Shown one piece after another: positions 27,774 to 36,425 of a stretch of 64,000 bases of DNA (position 1 is its first letter; each line of letters opens with the position of its first letter). The notes beneath the pieces are model-generated. The model ran no database searches. It had not been told where the DNA came from and saw nothing but the letters and a program-made list of their open reading frames with translations. The stretch comes from an uncultured Sutterella sp. Lineage in GTDB: Bacteria; Pseudomonadota; Gammaproteobacteria; Burkholderiales; Burkholderiaceae_F. Both the position numbers and the translations under genes were made by a program. The stretch lies in the NCBI GenBank assembly GCA_905212345.1, contig CAJMEC010000003.1:1-64000 (forward strand). The letters are read 5' to 3'.

Positions 27774-28730
27774 TTAATTAACTGCGGAGACTGAGCTGAC
27801 AGGCGGAAGATTCAGTGTTTTGCAACCTTCGAGATTTAGGCTGTTGACGGCACTTTTGATGGCTTCAATAGCTGGCATTCGGTTAAAGCTTTTTCTCCAA
27901 GCAATAATTACTCGACGAGTTGGAACAGGCTTTTCAAAGCTAACTGCTTTGACAAGATCATCCCCGTAAGTTTCTTTTAGCGCAGAACTGGGCAACACGG
28001 TAATCCCTAATCCCTGTGCGACCATATGGTGAATAGTCAAAAGCGAAGAGCCCTCAACGGTTTTTTGTATAGCGGTAATGCCGTTTTTACGGGGCGTTGA
28101 TTCAGGACAGGCTTCAAGAATTTGGTCTCGCAGGCAGTGTCCTTTACCTAAAAGCAAAAGTTTCCCGGAGCGAACTTCATCGCGATGAATTTCTGATCGT
28201 TGTGCCCATGGATGATCATGGGGGACGGCCACAACAAATTCCTCATCGTACAAGGGCATAAACATAAGGCCCGGCTCACTGATCGGAAGCGCCATAATGG
28301 CAACGTCAATTTCCCCCGCTCGAAGTTGCTCAAGTAGATTGGCTGTGTAATTTTCAGACAAAATCAAAGGCATCTTGGGAGCCAAATGGAGCATTTTGTG
28401 AACTAACCCCGGCATCAGATAAGGGCTAATGGTAAAGATGGCCCCTAGACGCAACGGGCCGCAAAGAGGGTCTTTCCCTTGTACGGCTAGCTCTTCAATG
28501 CGTCTGACATCGTCCAGAACTTTTTGAGCTTGTTCGACAATACTTTCACCGACCGGAGTTAGAGAGACTTCCTGAGAACGCCGCTCGAATATATGTACCC
28601 CCAATTCTTCTTCCAATTTTCTGACGGCGACAGACAATGAAGGCTGAGAAATGAAACAGGATTCAGCAGCACGTCCAAAGTGCCGCTCTCTGGCAACTGC
28701 GATAATGTATTTGAGTTCTGTGAGAGTCAC
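27774..28730 (-). CDS. oxyR: Hydrogen peroxide sensor and transcription activator OxyR
   Basis: LysR-type regulator that is activated by a peroxide-driven disulfide. The N-terminal winged helix 'MTLTELKYIIAVARERHFG' and 'SQPSLSVAVRKLEEELG' are typical. The redox cysteines fall at residues 199 ('GHCLRDQ') and 208, exactly the E. coli numbering. The 318 residues are slightly longer than E. coli's 305. The GTG start sits directly after the recG stop, with GGAGG 5 bases before it inside the end of recG. recG-oxyR is therefore a coupled pair. Peroxide defence in a fumarate-respiring organism fits exposure to oxygen at mucosa (inference). Confidence 0.93.
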   Translation of the reverse strand: MTLTELKYIIAVARERHFGRAAESCFISQPSLSVAVRKLEEELGVHIFERRSQEVSLTPVGESIVEQAQKVLDDVRRIEELAVQGKDPLCGPLRLGAIFTISPYLMPGLVHKMLHLAPKMPLILSENYTANLLEQLRAGEIDVAIMALPISEPGLMFMPLYDEEFVVAVPHDHPWAQRSEIHRDEVRSGKLLLLGKGHCLRDQILEACPESTPRKNGITAIQKTVEGSSLLTIHHMVAQGLGITVLPSSALKETYGDDLVKAVSFEKPVPTRRVIIAWRKSFNRMPAIEAIKSAVNSLNLEGCKTLNLPPVSSVSAVN

Positions 28731-30785
28731 TTATGCCTCCAAATAATTTTCGTATCCGCTAAACCAACGCTTTGCATGACGGTTGGCATTATCAGGATCA
28801 TCCTTTAGCCACTGGGTGGCAAAGTTCCTGGCCGATTCCAATAGAGACGAGTCATGTTCCAAATCGGCAAAACGCAAGAGCGGAACGCCGGATTGTTTAG
28901 CCCCTAGAAATTCTCCAGGACCTCGAATTTCCAAGTCTCTACGGGCAATTTCAAAGCCATCGTTGCTTTCTCTGATAACTTTTAGACGCTCTCGTCCGGT
29001 ATCGGACAATTCCCCGTAGAGTAGCACACAAAAACTTTTCTGGTCACCCCGTCCGACTCGTCCTCTTAATTGGTGAAGCTGAGCTAATCCGAAACGTTCT
29101 GCATGCTCAATAACCATTAACGTGGCATTAGGCACATCAACGCCAACCTCAATGACAGTAGTAGCCACCAGTACGTCTAGCTTGCCTTCTTTGAAGGACT
29201 GCATGATTTTTTGTTTGTCCTCTGCCGCAAGAGCGCCGTGGACCAGACCAACTCTAAGATTGGGCAGTTGAGTGGTGATTTCCTCGTATGTTTGAGTGGC
29301 GGCGGTTAAATCGATTTTTTCGCTTTCTTCAATGAGAGGACAAACCCAATAGACTTGTCGTCCTTGCGCGACTTGTTGGTTAATTACCGACATGACTTCG
29401 TGCTTGCGGCTAAGGCTGACTAACTTTGTGGTAATAGGTTGTCTACCTGCTGGTAATTCGTCGATAACGGAAACATCAAGATCCGCCAGATAGCTCATGG
29501 CTAATGTTCTGGGGATTGGCGTTGCGGACAGCATGAGCAGGTGCGGCAATCGGTTGTCCTTGGTTTGTCGGAGTGCCAAGCGTTGTTGGACACCGAAACG
29601 ATGCTGTTCATCAACAATAGCAAGTCCCAGGTCGGAAAATTGCACACTTTCTTGAATGAGGGCGTGCGTTCCGACTATGAGTTGAGCTTCTCCGGAACGG
29701 ATTGACTGAAGGCTGTCATTTCGTTCCTTTGTTTTTTGTTTTCCGGCAAGCCAAACAATTTTAATGCCCAGAGGCTTTAACCATTGGGCGATTTTTTCGA
29801 AGTGTTGTTCGGCAAGAATTTCTGTCGGAGCCATTAATGCGGCTTGAAATCCCGCGTCAATACAAAGTGTGGCTGCCAATGCTGCAATAACAGTTTTTCC
29901 GCTTCCGACATCCCCTTGAACCAATCTGTTCATAGGAACAATTTTTCCAAGGTCTTTGCGAATTTCTTCAAACACTCTTGCCTGTGCTCGGGTCAGAGAA
30001 AAAGGCAGTTTTTCAAAGAGTTTATCCGTGACTGGATGTTGGTTGGGTGCTATTTGTGGCGCCCGATAAAGGGCTTTCAATGCACGTGAATGTCGAAGAG
30101 CGATTTGTTGGGCGACTAGCTCATCAAATTTTAGTCGAAGCCAAGCAGGATCCGTTCTTTCATCTAAAGCCCAAAGACTCGCTCCTACCGGTGGGTGGTG
30201 AATGTAGCGGAGAGCTTCAGCTAAGGGCGGCAGTTTTAGCTCTTTTAGTATTTCAGCAGGGATCAGGTCTTTAATTTCCACATCCAGCAGGGCACGAGAA
30301 ATTCGTTTTCTAAGCCAAGTCTGAGTGATACCTTCACCGGCTGGATAGACAGGCGTGAGCGTTGTTGGCAACGAAAGGCCGTTTAAAGCATTGCGGATTT
30401 TGGGATGAAGCATTTCCAGTCCCAAAAAACCTTCACGGACTGGGCCGTAAAGTCTGACCCTCTGTCCGACCGCAAGCTGCTTACATTGGGATGGGTAAAA
30501 GTGAAGCAGTCTAACGGTAACGGTTCCGCTGCCGTCGGCGACAATAGCCTGAAGTTGCTCTCCGGAAGGGCGGCGGATCCGCTCGGAACGCAACACATTG
30601 CCTTCGCATTGTTGTGTTTGACCGGGTTCTAAGCGGCCAATTGGTGTAAGGCGTGTTTCGTCCTCGTAGCGAATCGGCAAATGCAAAACATAATCCCAGT
30701 CTTTATTAAGACCGAGTCGAGCTAACCGTTCCGATAAAGGGGCGAGTTTTTCACCTTTTTTGCGAGGATAAGACGCCAACGGCAT
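28731..30785 (-). CDS. recG: ATP-dependent DNA helicase RecG
   Basis: Branched-DNA helicase that remodels stalled forks and Holliday junctions. The 684 residues match (E. coli 693). An N-terminal wedge/OB region ('VTVRLLHFYPSQ') precedes the helicase domains. Walker A is 'GDVGSGKTVIA', the DExH box is 'DEQHRFGVQQR', and motif III is 'LMLSATPIPRTLAM'. 'HGALAAEDKQ' and 'QLRGRVGRG' come from the second RecA fold. It lies 13 bases after ridA and is immediately followed by oxyR. Confidence 0.96.
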   Translation of the reverse strand: MPLASYPRKKGEKLAPLSERLARLGLNKDWDYVLHLPIRYEDETRLTPIGRLEPGQTQQCEGNVLRSERIRRPSGEQLQAIVADGSGTVTVRLLHFYPSQCKQLAVGQRVRLYGPVREGFLGLEMLHPKIRNALNGLSLPTTLTPVYPAGEGITQTWLRKRISRALLDVEIKDLIPAEILKELKLPPLAEALRYIHHPPVGASLWALDERTDPAWLRLKFDELVAQQIALRHSRALKALYRAPQIAPNQHPVTDKLFEKLPFSLTRAQARVFEEIRKDLGKIVPMNRLVQGDVGSGKTVIAALAATLCIDAGFQAALMAPTEILAEQHFEKIAQWLKPLGIKIVWLAGKQKTKERNDSLQSIRSGEAQLIVGTHALIQESVQFSDLGLAIVDEQHRFGVQQRLALRQTKDNRLPHLLMLSATPIPRTLAMSYLADLDVSVIDELPAGRQPITTKLVSLSRKHEVMSVINQQVAQGRQVYWVCPLIEESEKIDLTAATQTYEEITTQLPNLRVGLVHGALAAEDKQKIMQSFKEGKLDVLVATTVIEVGVDVPNATLMVIEHAERFGLAQLHQLRGRVGRGDQKSFCVLLYGELSDTGRERLKVIRESNDGFEIARRDLEIRGPGEFLGAKQSGVPLLRFADLEHDSSLLESARNFATQWLKDDPDNANRHAKRWFSGYENYLEA

Positions 30786-30798
30786 GACAGTACCCTAA

Positions 30799-31176
30799 TT
30801 AGATAAGGGCGATTGCTTCGACTTCAACGGCGCCGCCCTTAGGTAAGGCTGCAACAGCAAAACAGCTGCGGGCGGGGAATGGGGCGCTGCAATATTCTTG
30901 CATAACAGCGTTAACAGCGGGGAAGTTCGCCATGTCAGTCAGGAAAATTGTGATTTTCATAACGTTTTGCATAGAACCGCCTGCGGCTTCAACAATCGCT
31001 TTGACATTTTCAAAAGCTTGACGGGCTTGAGCGGTAAAGTCTTGCGGTAATTCACCAGTTGCGGGATTAATTCCTAATTGACCGGAAGTGAAAAGATTGG
31101 CGGCACCCTTGGTTGCTTGAGAATAAGGACCGATGGCTGCGGGGGCTTTATCGGTATGGATGATTTCGTGAGCCAT
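30799..31176 (-). CDS. ridA: RidA family enamine/imine deaminase
   Basis: Hydrolyses reactive 2-aminoacrylate and related enamines made by PLP enzymes, protecting them from damage. The 125 residues match the family, with 'AAIGPYSQATKG' near the N-terminus, the arginine/cysteine region 'FPARSCFAVAALPKGG' (about 100-115) and 'VEVEAIAL' at the end. GGAGAG precedes the ATG. It is the first gene of ridA-recG-oxyR. High amino-acid catabolism gives such an enzyme plenty to do (inference). Confidence 0.94.
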   Translation of the reverse strand: MAHEIIHTDKAPAAIGPYSQATKGAANLFTSGQLGINPATGELPQDFTAQARQAFENVKAIVEAAGGSMQNVMKITIFLTDMANFPAVNAVMQEYCSAPFPARSCFAVAALPKGGAVEVEAIALI

Positions 31177-31462
31177 AATGCTCTCCTATTGTTAGAAGTT
31201 AAAAATTAGTTTTTTGAAATGGCAACGCTAATTCTAACGTTTGAATGGACTGTTAAGTAATAAAAAACGGTACTGTTTTTTGTCAAAAAGTGAGTGGAAT
31301 TTGACTTTGATCGTGATGCCATTTCTACGTGTTTGAACAGTTTGGTGTAAACTTCGGGTTATTCCCAATGGGTGTCTGACTTCAGGCTCTCTAAACTGCA
31401 CGCCAATTCGGTAGTGTCTGAAGTGAGTTTGTTGATGACACGAATGGAGAAAGATATGTTTC

Positions 31463-31808
31463 GTCTTTAAGCATTTTTGTTTCGGGCATCTTATGACGAC
31501 CGAGACGTTCTGTCGTGCTTAAAGACTTGACTTATTTTTGAAACGGCCGAGTCCACAACGGATTCTGTTGCGAATTGACAACTTGCGGCAGACGGACTTG
31601 GCAGAGTATTTGTCCGTGCTTGACACGTGAGAATACATCCCCTTCAAATGCAATAAGGAAGCTGCGGAAGTGGTTACCTTAGGCAAGAGAGAATGAGCGT
31701 TCTCTTGGGTTTCCCGAGGTGGGTGATTCGGTAATAGCGGTCGAGACGAACGAGGGGAACCTTTTTAAAAAGACCCCTGCCGGTAAGGGATGGTAATCCT
31801 TAACCGGT
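31463..31808 (+). promoter_or_regulatory. Long structured leader region of frdA
   Basis: There is no gene from 31177 to 31839. Several helices can be drawn by eye. An 11-bp perfect stem pairs 31463-31473 with 31516-31526, with ACGAC/GTCGT nested inside. A 9-bp stem pairs 31546-31554 with 31594-31602 (one G-U). A competing hairpin pairs 31592-31597 with 31612-31617. Others are at 31606-31636, 31685-31706 and 31753-31778, and one ends just before the AAGGAG of frdA (31780-31808). The alternative pairings resemble a switch. Transcript start, folding and any ligand are unknown. Confidence 0.5.
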
Positions 31809-31839
31809 GGCCCTCTTGGATCAAGGAGACCAAGTAATT

Positions 31840-33825
31840 ATGAAAATCATCTACACCGACGTGCTGGTGGTTGGTGCCGGCTTGGCTGGTTTGCGTATGG
31901 CAGTTGCTGCCAAGCGTCGCGGTCAGGACACCATCATCTTGTCGCTGGTGCCGCCCAAGCGCTCTCACTCGAAGGCCGCTCAAGGTGGTATGCAAGCTTC
32001 TTTGGGTAACGTGATTAAAGGTTTGGGCGATAACGAAGACGTCCACTTTGCCGATACGGTTAAGGGTTCCGACTGGGGCTGCGACCAAGATGTCGCCCGT
32101 CTTTTCGTGAACACCTCCCCGAAGGCTGTGCGTGAATTGGCTGCCTGGGGTGTGCCCTGGAGCCGCATCACCCCGGGTGATCGTCAAGTGATCATCAACG
32201 GTGAACGCGTAACGATTACCGAACGTAAAGAAGCCGCAGGCCTCATCGGTCAACGTGACTTCGGCGGTACGAAGAAATGGCGTACTTGCTTCGTGTCTGA
32301 CGGCACGGGCCATGCTATGTTGAACGCCGTGAGCGACCGCGTGATCGCTGAACACATTCCGGTTGTGGAACGTGTTGAAGCTATCGCTTTGATTCATGAT
32401 GGCAAGCGCTGCTACGGTGCTGTTGTTCGTGATTTGATCACGGGCGAATTGATGGCTTATGTTTCTAAGGCCACGGCTATCGCCGCTGGCGGCGCTGGTC
32501 GTCTGTTCCGCGTGACCACGAACGCCGTGATCTGCGAAGGTACGGGCCACTCTTTGGCTTTGGAAACGGGTGTTGCCACTTTGGGTAACATGGAAGCTGT
32601 TCAGTTCCACCCGACCGGTATTTTCCCGGCCGGTATTTTGGTGACGGAAGGTTGCCGTGGTGACGGTGGCTTGTTGCGTGACGTTGATGGTCACCGCTTC
32701 ATGCCCGATGTGGAACCTGAAAAGAAAGAATTGGCTTCCCGTGACGTGGTGAGCCGTCGTATGGAAGAACGTATCGCTCAAGGCAAGGGTGTGAAGAGCC
32801 GTTTCGGTGAACACATCTGGTTGGACATCACCTTGTTGGGCGAACACCACATTAAGCACAACCTCCGTGAAGTGTATGAAATCTGCCACTACTTCTTGGG
32901 CGTTGACCCGGTGAAGGAATGGATCCCTGTGCGTCCTGCTCAGCACTACACGATGGGCGGTATCCGCACGAACTACACGGGTGAAAGCCGTCAATTGAAG
33001 GGCTTGTTCGCTGCCGGCGAATGCGCCTGCTGGGATATGCACGGTTTCAACCGCTTGGGTGGTAACTCTGTGGCTGAAACGGTTGTGGCTGGTATGTTGG
33101 TTGGCGAATACATCGCTGACTTCTGCGAAAAGCCTGAAAACGTTATCGATATCCCGACGTCTATCGTCTATGACTTCATCAAGCGTGAACAAGCTAAGCT
33201 TGATCGCTTCTGCGATGGTCATGGTTCTGAAGACCCGGCCAAGTTGCGTGCTCGCATGCAAGATATCATGACTTCCAAGATCGGTATTTTCCGTCGCGGC
33301 GCCGATATGGAAAGCGCTATCAGCGAATTGGAAGACTTGTACAAGCGTTCCTTCAACGTGTCATGCAAACCGCATCTCGGCGCCAACACCGAATTGACGT
33401 ATGCTTATCGTACGCAAAAGATGTTGCGCTTGGCTTTGACGATTGCTTGCGGCGCTTCTGCTCGTACGGAATCTCGTGGTGCTCACTTCCGTGAAGACTA
33501 CCCGGTTCGTGACGACAGCAAGTGGCTCAAGCGCACGTTGGCTGCATGGAAGGACGAAAACGACACGTTGCCGACGCTCTCTTACGAAGATCTCGACGTC
33601 AACAAGATGGAATTGCCTCCGGGTTGGCGTGGCTACGGTGCCAAGAACTACATCGATCACCCGGATACGGCCAAGCGTCAAGCTGAAGTCGATGAAATCC
33701 GCGCTAAGATGGAAGCCGAAGGCGCCGATCGTTTCGCTATTCAAAACGCTTTGATGCCGTACGCTCACCTCTTGCCGAAGCGCTTGCAAGGTAAGAACGA
33801 ACGTATTGATGAACCTTTGGCCTAA
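31840..33825 (+). CDS. frdA: Fumarate reductase flavoprotein subunit, Wolinella type
   Basis: Catalytic subunit of quinol:fumarate reductase, reducing fumarate to succinate in anaerobic respiration. The start at 31840 (AAGGAG 11 bases upstream) gives 661 residues beginning '[18 protein letters not shown]', very close to Wolinella FrdA (656). His43 in '[15 protein letters not shown]' is the covalent FAD site. '[21 protein letters not shown]' is split here: '[11 protein letters not shown]' (about 261-271) begins the substrate region. '[13 protein letters not shown]' and '[11 protein letters not shown]' are further hallmarks. Codon use is very biased (TTG, CGT, GGT, GAA), as expected for very high expression. 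Succinate dehydrogenase activity in reverse cannot be excluded. Confidence 0.93.
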   Translation: MKIIYTDVLVVGAGLAGLRMAVAAKRRGQDTIILSLVPPKRSHSKAAQGGMQASLGNVIKGLGDNEDVHFADTVKGSDWGCDQDVARLFVNTSPKAVRELAAWGVPWSRITPGDRQVIINGERVTITERKEAAGLIGQRDFGGTKKWRTCFVSDGTGHAMLNAVSDRVIAEHIPVVERVEAIALIHDGKRCYGAVVRDLITGELMAYVSKATAIAAGGAGRLFRVTTNAVICEGTGHSLALETGVATLGNMEAVQFHPTGIFPAGILVTEGCRGDGGLLRDVDGHRFMPDVEPEKKELASRDVVSRRMEERIAQGKGVKSRFGEHIWLDITLLGEHHIKHNLREVYEICHYFLGVDPVKEWIPVRPAQHYTMGGIRTNYTGESRQLKGLFAAGECACWDMHGFNRLGGNSVAETVVAGMLVGEYIADFCEKPENVIDIPTSIVYDFIKREQAKLDRFCDGHGSEDPAKLRARMQDIMTSKIGIFRRGADMESAISELEDLYKRSFNVSCKPHLGANTELTYAYRTQKMLRLALTIACGASARTESRGAHFREDYPVRDDSKWLKRTLAAWKDENDTLPTLSYEDLDVNKMELPPGWRGYGAKNYIDHPDTAKRQAEVDEIRAKMEAEGADRFAIQNALMPYAHLLPKRLQGKNERIDEPLA

Positions 33826-33839
33826 GGAGCTGACGAAAA

Positions 33840-34646
33840 ATGAGTGAAAACAATACCCAAAAGCAACATCGTCTGCTCAAGATCAGCATCTTGCGTTACA
33901 ACCCTGCTGATCCGGCTAGTGTGCCTCACATGCAGACGTTTGAATTGGAAGAATCCGATTCGATGACCTTGTTCATTGCTTTGAACGAAATTCGCGACAA
34001 GCAAGATCCTTCTTTGCAATTTGACTTCGTGTGCCGTGCCGGTATTTGCGGTTCTTGCGCCATGATGATCAACGGTAAGCCTGGTTTGGCTTGCCGTACG
34101 TTGACCCGTGACTTGCCGACGGAATTCACGTTGGCTCCGTTGCCGGCCTTCGAATTGATCGGTGACTTGTCCGTCAACACCGGTAAGTGGATGCGCAACA
34201 TGAGCGAACGCATGGAAACGTGGGTTCACTTGAAGGAAGAAGAAGTCGATATCTGCCGCAAGGAAGAACCGATGGATCCGCAATTGGCCGAAGATATTTA
34301 CCTCTTGGACCGTTGCGTGGAATGCGGTTGCTGTATCGCTGGTTGCGGTACGGTTCGTATGCGCCCGGACTTCGCCGGTGGCGTTGCAATCAACAAGATT
34401 GCTCGCTTCCGTTTGGACCCGCGTGACCACCGTAACGACGCCGACTACTATGAAGTGATCGGTGACGATAGCGGCGTGTTCGGTTGTATGTCTTTGTTGG
34501 CTTGCCACGACTTCTGCCCGAAGCAATTGCCGTTGAAGACGCAAATCGCTTTCATCCGTCGTAAGATGGCTGAACAAGGTATCCGCGGCTACGATAAGGT
34601 TTTGCCGACCCCGAAGAAGGCTATTCCTATCAAAGTCGTGAAGTAA
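33840..34646 (+). CDS. frdB: Fumarate reductase iron-sulfur subunit
   Basis: Carries electrons from the quinol-oxidising subunit to FrdA. The 268 residues contain all three cluster motifs: 2Fe-2S 'CRAGICGSC' (about 63-71) with a later Cys in 'LACRT', 4Fe-4S 'CVECGCCIAGC', and 3Fe-4S 'CMSLLACHDFCPK'. The sequence follows Wolinella FrdB (239) closely but has about 25 extra C-terminal residues rich in lysine and proline. AAGGAG precedes the ATG, 14 bases after frdA. No frdC/cytochrome b gene lies upstream or downstream, so the membrane link must be encoded elsewhere or differ. Confidence 0.93.
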   Translation: MSENNTQKQHRLLKISILRYNPADPASVPHMQTFELEESDSMTLFIALNEIRDKQDPSLQFDFVCRAGICGSCAMMINGKPGLACRTLTRDLPTEFTLAPLPAFELIGDLSVNTGKWMRNMSERMETWVHLKEEEVDICRKEEPMDPQLAEDIYLLDRCVECGCCIAGCGTVRMRPDFAGGVAINKIARFRLDPRDHRNDADYYEVIGDDSGVFGCMSLLACHDFCPKQLPLKTQIAFIRRKMAEQGIRGYDKVLPTPKKAIPIKVVK

Positions 34647-34665
34647 TTCTCAGAACCGGAGAGAA

Positions 34666-34778
34666 GGTGTGGAGGATCAGAAATGGTGCTTCACACCGAC
34701 TTAAAGGTTTTGAAACCCTACGAGAGGTCAATGGACCGACGATGCTCGAAACATGAGTCATCGATTGACGTCGCGTAG
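34666..34778 (+). promoter_or_regulatory. Structured leader between frdB and aspA
   Basis: GGTGTG pairs with CACACC over about 35 bases. It is followed by a long imperfect hairpin (34718-34778) built from CTACG/CGTAG, GTCAAT/ATTGAC and CGATG/CATCG. It may be an RNA leader or a processing and stability element. There is no gene in this 198-bp gap. Confidence 0.45.
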
Positions 34779-34843
34779 TTTATAAAACGGAGACGCCGTA
34801 AAAGACGCCTTCTTAATATGATTTAACGAGGAGCAAAAAAAAC

Positions 34844-36244
34844 ATGTCTCGTATTGAATATGACTTCCTTGGTGGCAAGGAAATTCCTGATGATTGCTAC
34901 TATGGTGTGCAAACCCTTCGTGGCAAGGAAAACTTCCATGTGACGGAAATGTCCATGGCTCAAGAACCGTTCTTCATCATCGCTTTCGCTTATGTGAAGA
35001 AGGCCGCCGCCATGGCCAACAAGGAACTCGGTACGATCCCGGCCAACGTTGCTGACGCTTTGATCTGGGCTTGCGACCAATTGATCGCTGGCAAATACCA
35101 TGATCAATTCGTGACCGACTGGGTCCAAGGTGGTGCCGGTACGTCCACGAACATGAACTGCAATGAAGTCATCTGCAACTTGGCCGCTGAAAAGTTGGGT
35201 TCCAAGAAGGGTGACTACGCTTTGGTTTCTCCGAACGACCATGCTAACTTCGGTCAATCCACCAACGACACGTATCCGACCGCTTTCCACGTTGCCTTGT
35301 TGCTCCGCAGCAATGTGATGTTGAAGGCTGTTGAAGACCTCGTCGCTTCCTTCTACAAGAAGGCTGACGAATTCAAGACCGTTTTGAAGATGGGTCGTAC
35401 GCACTTGCAAGACGCAGTGCCGATGACCTTGGGTCAAGAATTCCACGGCTGGGGCTTCACGATCGCCGATGAAATCAAGACAATTAAGGATGCTCAAGAA
35501 CATCTTTATGTCGTGAACCTCGGTGGTACGGCTATTGGTACGACCGTGACGGCTCACCCGGAATACCCGGCCTTGGCTGTCAAGTACTTGGCTGAATTGA
35601 CTGGCTTGCCGATGCGCAACAGTGAAGACTTGATCGCCGCTACCTCTGACTGCGGTGGTTACGTCGCCATCTCTAGCGCTATGAAGAGCTTGGCCGTTAA
35701 GTTGACGAAGGTTTGCAACGACTTGCGCTTGTTGGCTTCTGGTCCGCGTTGCGGCTTCCAAGAAGTGAACCTCCCGCAAATGCAACCTGGTTCCTCCATC
35801 ATGCCGGGTAAGGTCAACCCTGTTGAATTGGAAGCCATGAACCAAGCAAGCTTTATCGCTATCGGTTTGGACACCACGGTCATGTTGGCTGCCTCTGCTG
35901 GCCAACTCGAATTGAACGTGATGGAACCCCCGATCACGTGGGCTTTGTTCTTCGGTATGAAGGTCATGACCAACGCCATGAACGGCATGCGTACGAAGTG
36001 CATTGACGGTATCACCGCCAACGTCGAACGCTGCAAGGATTTGGTGATGTGTTCCTTGGGCATTATCACGATCTTGAAGCCGCACTTCGGTTACAAGACC
36101 TGCTCTGAAATCGCCCACGAAGGTTACCACACTGGTAAGACCTTGCATCAACTCATCGTTGAAGAACGTAAGTTGATGACCCAAGAAGAATGGGATAAGG
36201 TTTTCAATCTGCAAAACTTGATCGCTCCGAAGTTCGAAATGTAA
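34844..36244 (+). CDS. aspA: Aspartate ammonia-lyase
   Basis: Deaminates L-aspartate to fumarate and ammonia. The 466 residues match aspartase (E. coli 478). 'GAGTSTNMNCNEV' (about 98-110), 'GQSTNDTYPTAFH' (about 141-153), and the flexible 'SSIMPGKVNPVE' loop with the catalytic serine (about 316-327) are superfamily signatures. N-terminal 'RIEYDFLGGKEIPDDCYYGVQT' style (split) favours aspartase over fumarase. GAGGAG lies before the ATG. Codon bias equals that of frdAB. The neighbours frdAB and dcuA define its job: making fumarate for respiration. Confidence 0.93.
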   Translation: MSRIEYDFLGGKEIPDDCYYGVQTLRGKENFHVTEMSMAQEPFFIIAFAYVKKAAAMANKELGTIPANVADALIWACDQLIAGKYHDQFVTDWVQGGAGTSTNMNCNEVICNLAAEKLGSKKGDYALVSPNDHANFGQSTNDTYPTAFHVALLLRSNVMLKAVEDLVASFYKKADEFKTVLKMGRTHLQDAVPMTLGQEFHGWGFTIADEIKTIKDAQEHLYVVNLGGTAIGTTVTAHPEYPALAVKYLAELTGLPMRNSEDLIAATSDCGGYVAISSAMKSLAVKLTKVCNDLRLLASGPRCGFQEVNLPQMQPGSSIMPGKVNPVELEAMNQASFIAIGLDTTVMLAASAGQLELNVMEPPITWALFFGMKVMTNAMNGMRTKCIDGITANVERCKDLVMCSLGIITILKPHFGYKTCSEIAHEGYHTGKTLHQLIVEERKLMTQEEWDKVFNLQNLIAPKFEM

Positions 36245-36262
36245 TTTTTGAACCTAGGGAAA

Positions 36263-36340
36263 ACCTCGTATCGAAATTTTCGATACGAGGTAAAATTCTC
36301 ACAGTCGCAAAGGCGGCGGAGAAATCCGCCGCCGATGCGA
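36263..36340 (+). promoter_or_regulatory. Two consecutive hairpins between aspA and dcuA
   Basis: The first is a perfect palindrome-like stem with arms of about 14 bp (36263-36291). The second has a 9-bp GC-rich stem with a GAAA tetraloop (36312-36333), extended by TCGCA/TGCGA. Neither has a T-run, so stabilising or processing elements are more likely than terminators. Confidence 0.5.
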
Positions 36341-36425
36341 ATGGGTTCTAGACCGGTCAAGGGTGAAACCTTCTCTGTTCTAGAAAAATAAGAAAGATAA
36401 TAACTACTCCGGTTTTGGGGGTAAT

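Noticed and set aside
31765..33261. A 498-codon minus-strand open frame opposite frdA
   Set aside because: FrdA is unmistakable on the plus strand. The antisense translation is rich in His, Thr, Arg and Gln, has no recognisable domain, and is explained by codon bias.
34823..36214. A 463-codon minus-strand open frame opposite aspA
   Set aside because: Same artefact as over frdA; the plus strand encodes aspartase with all its motifs.
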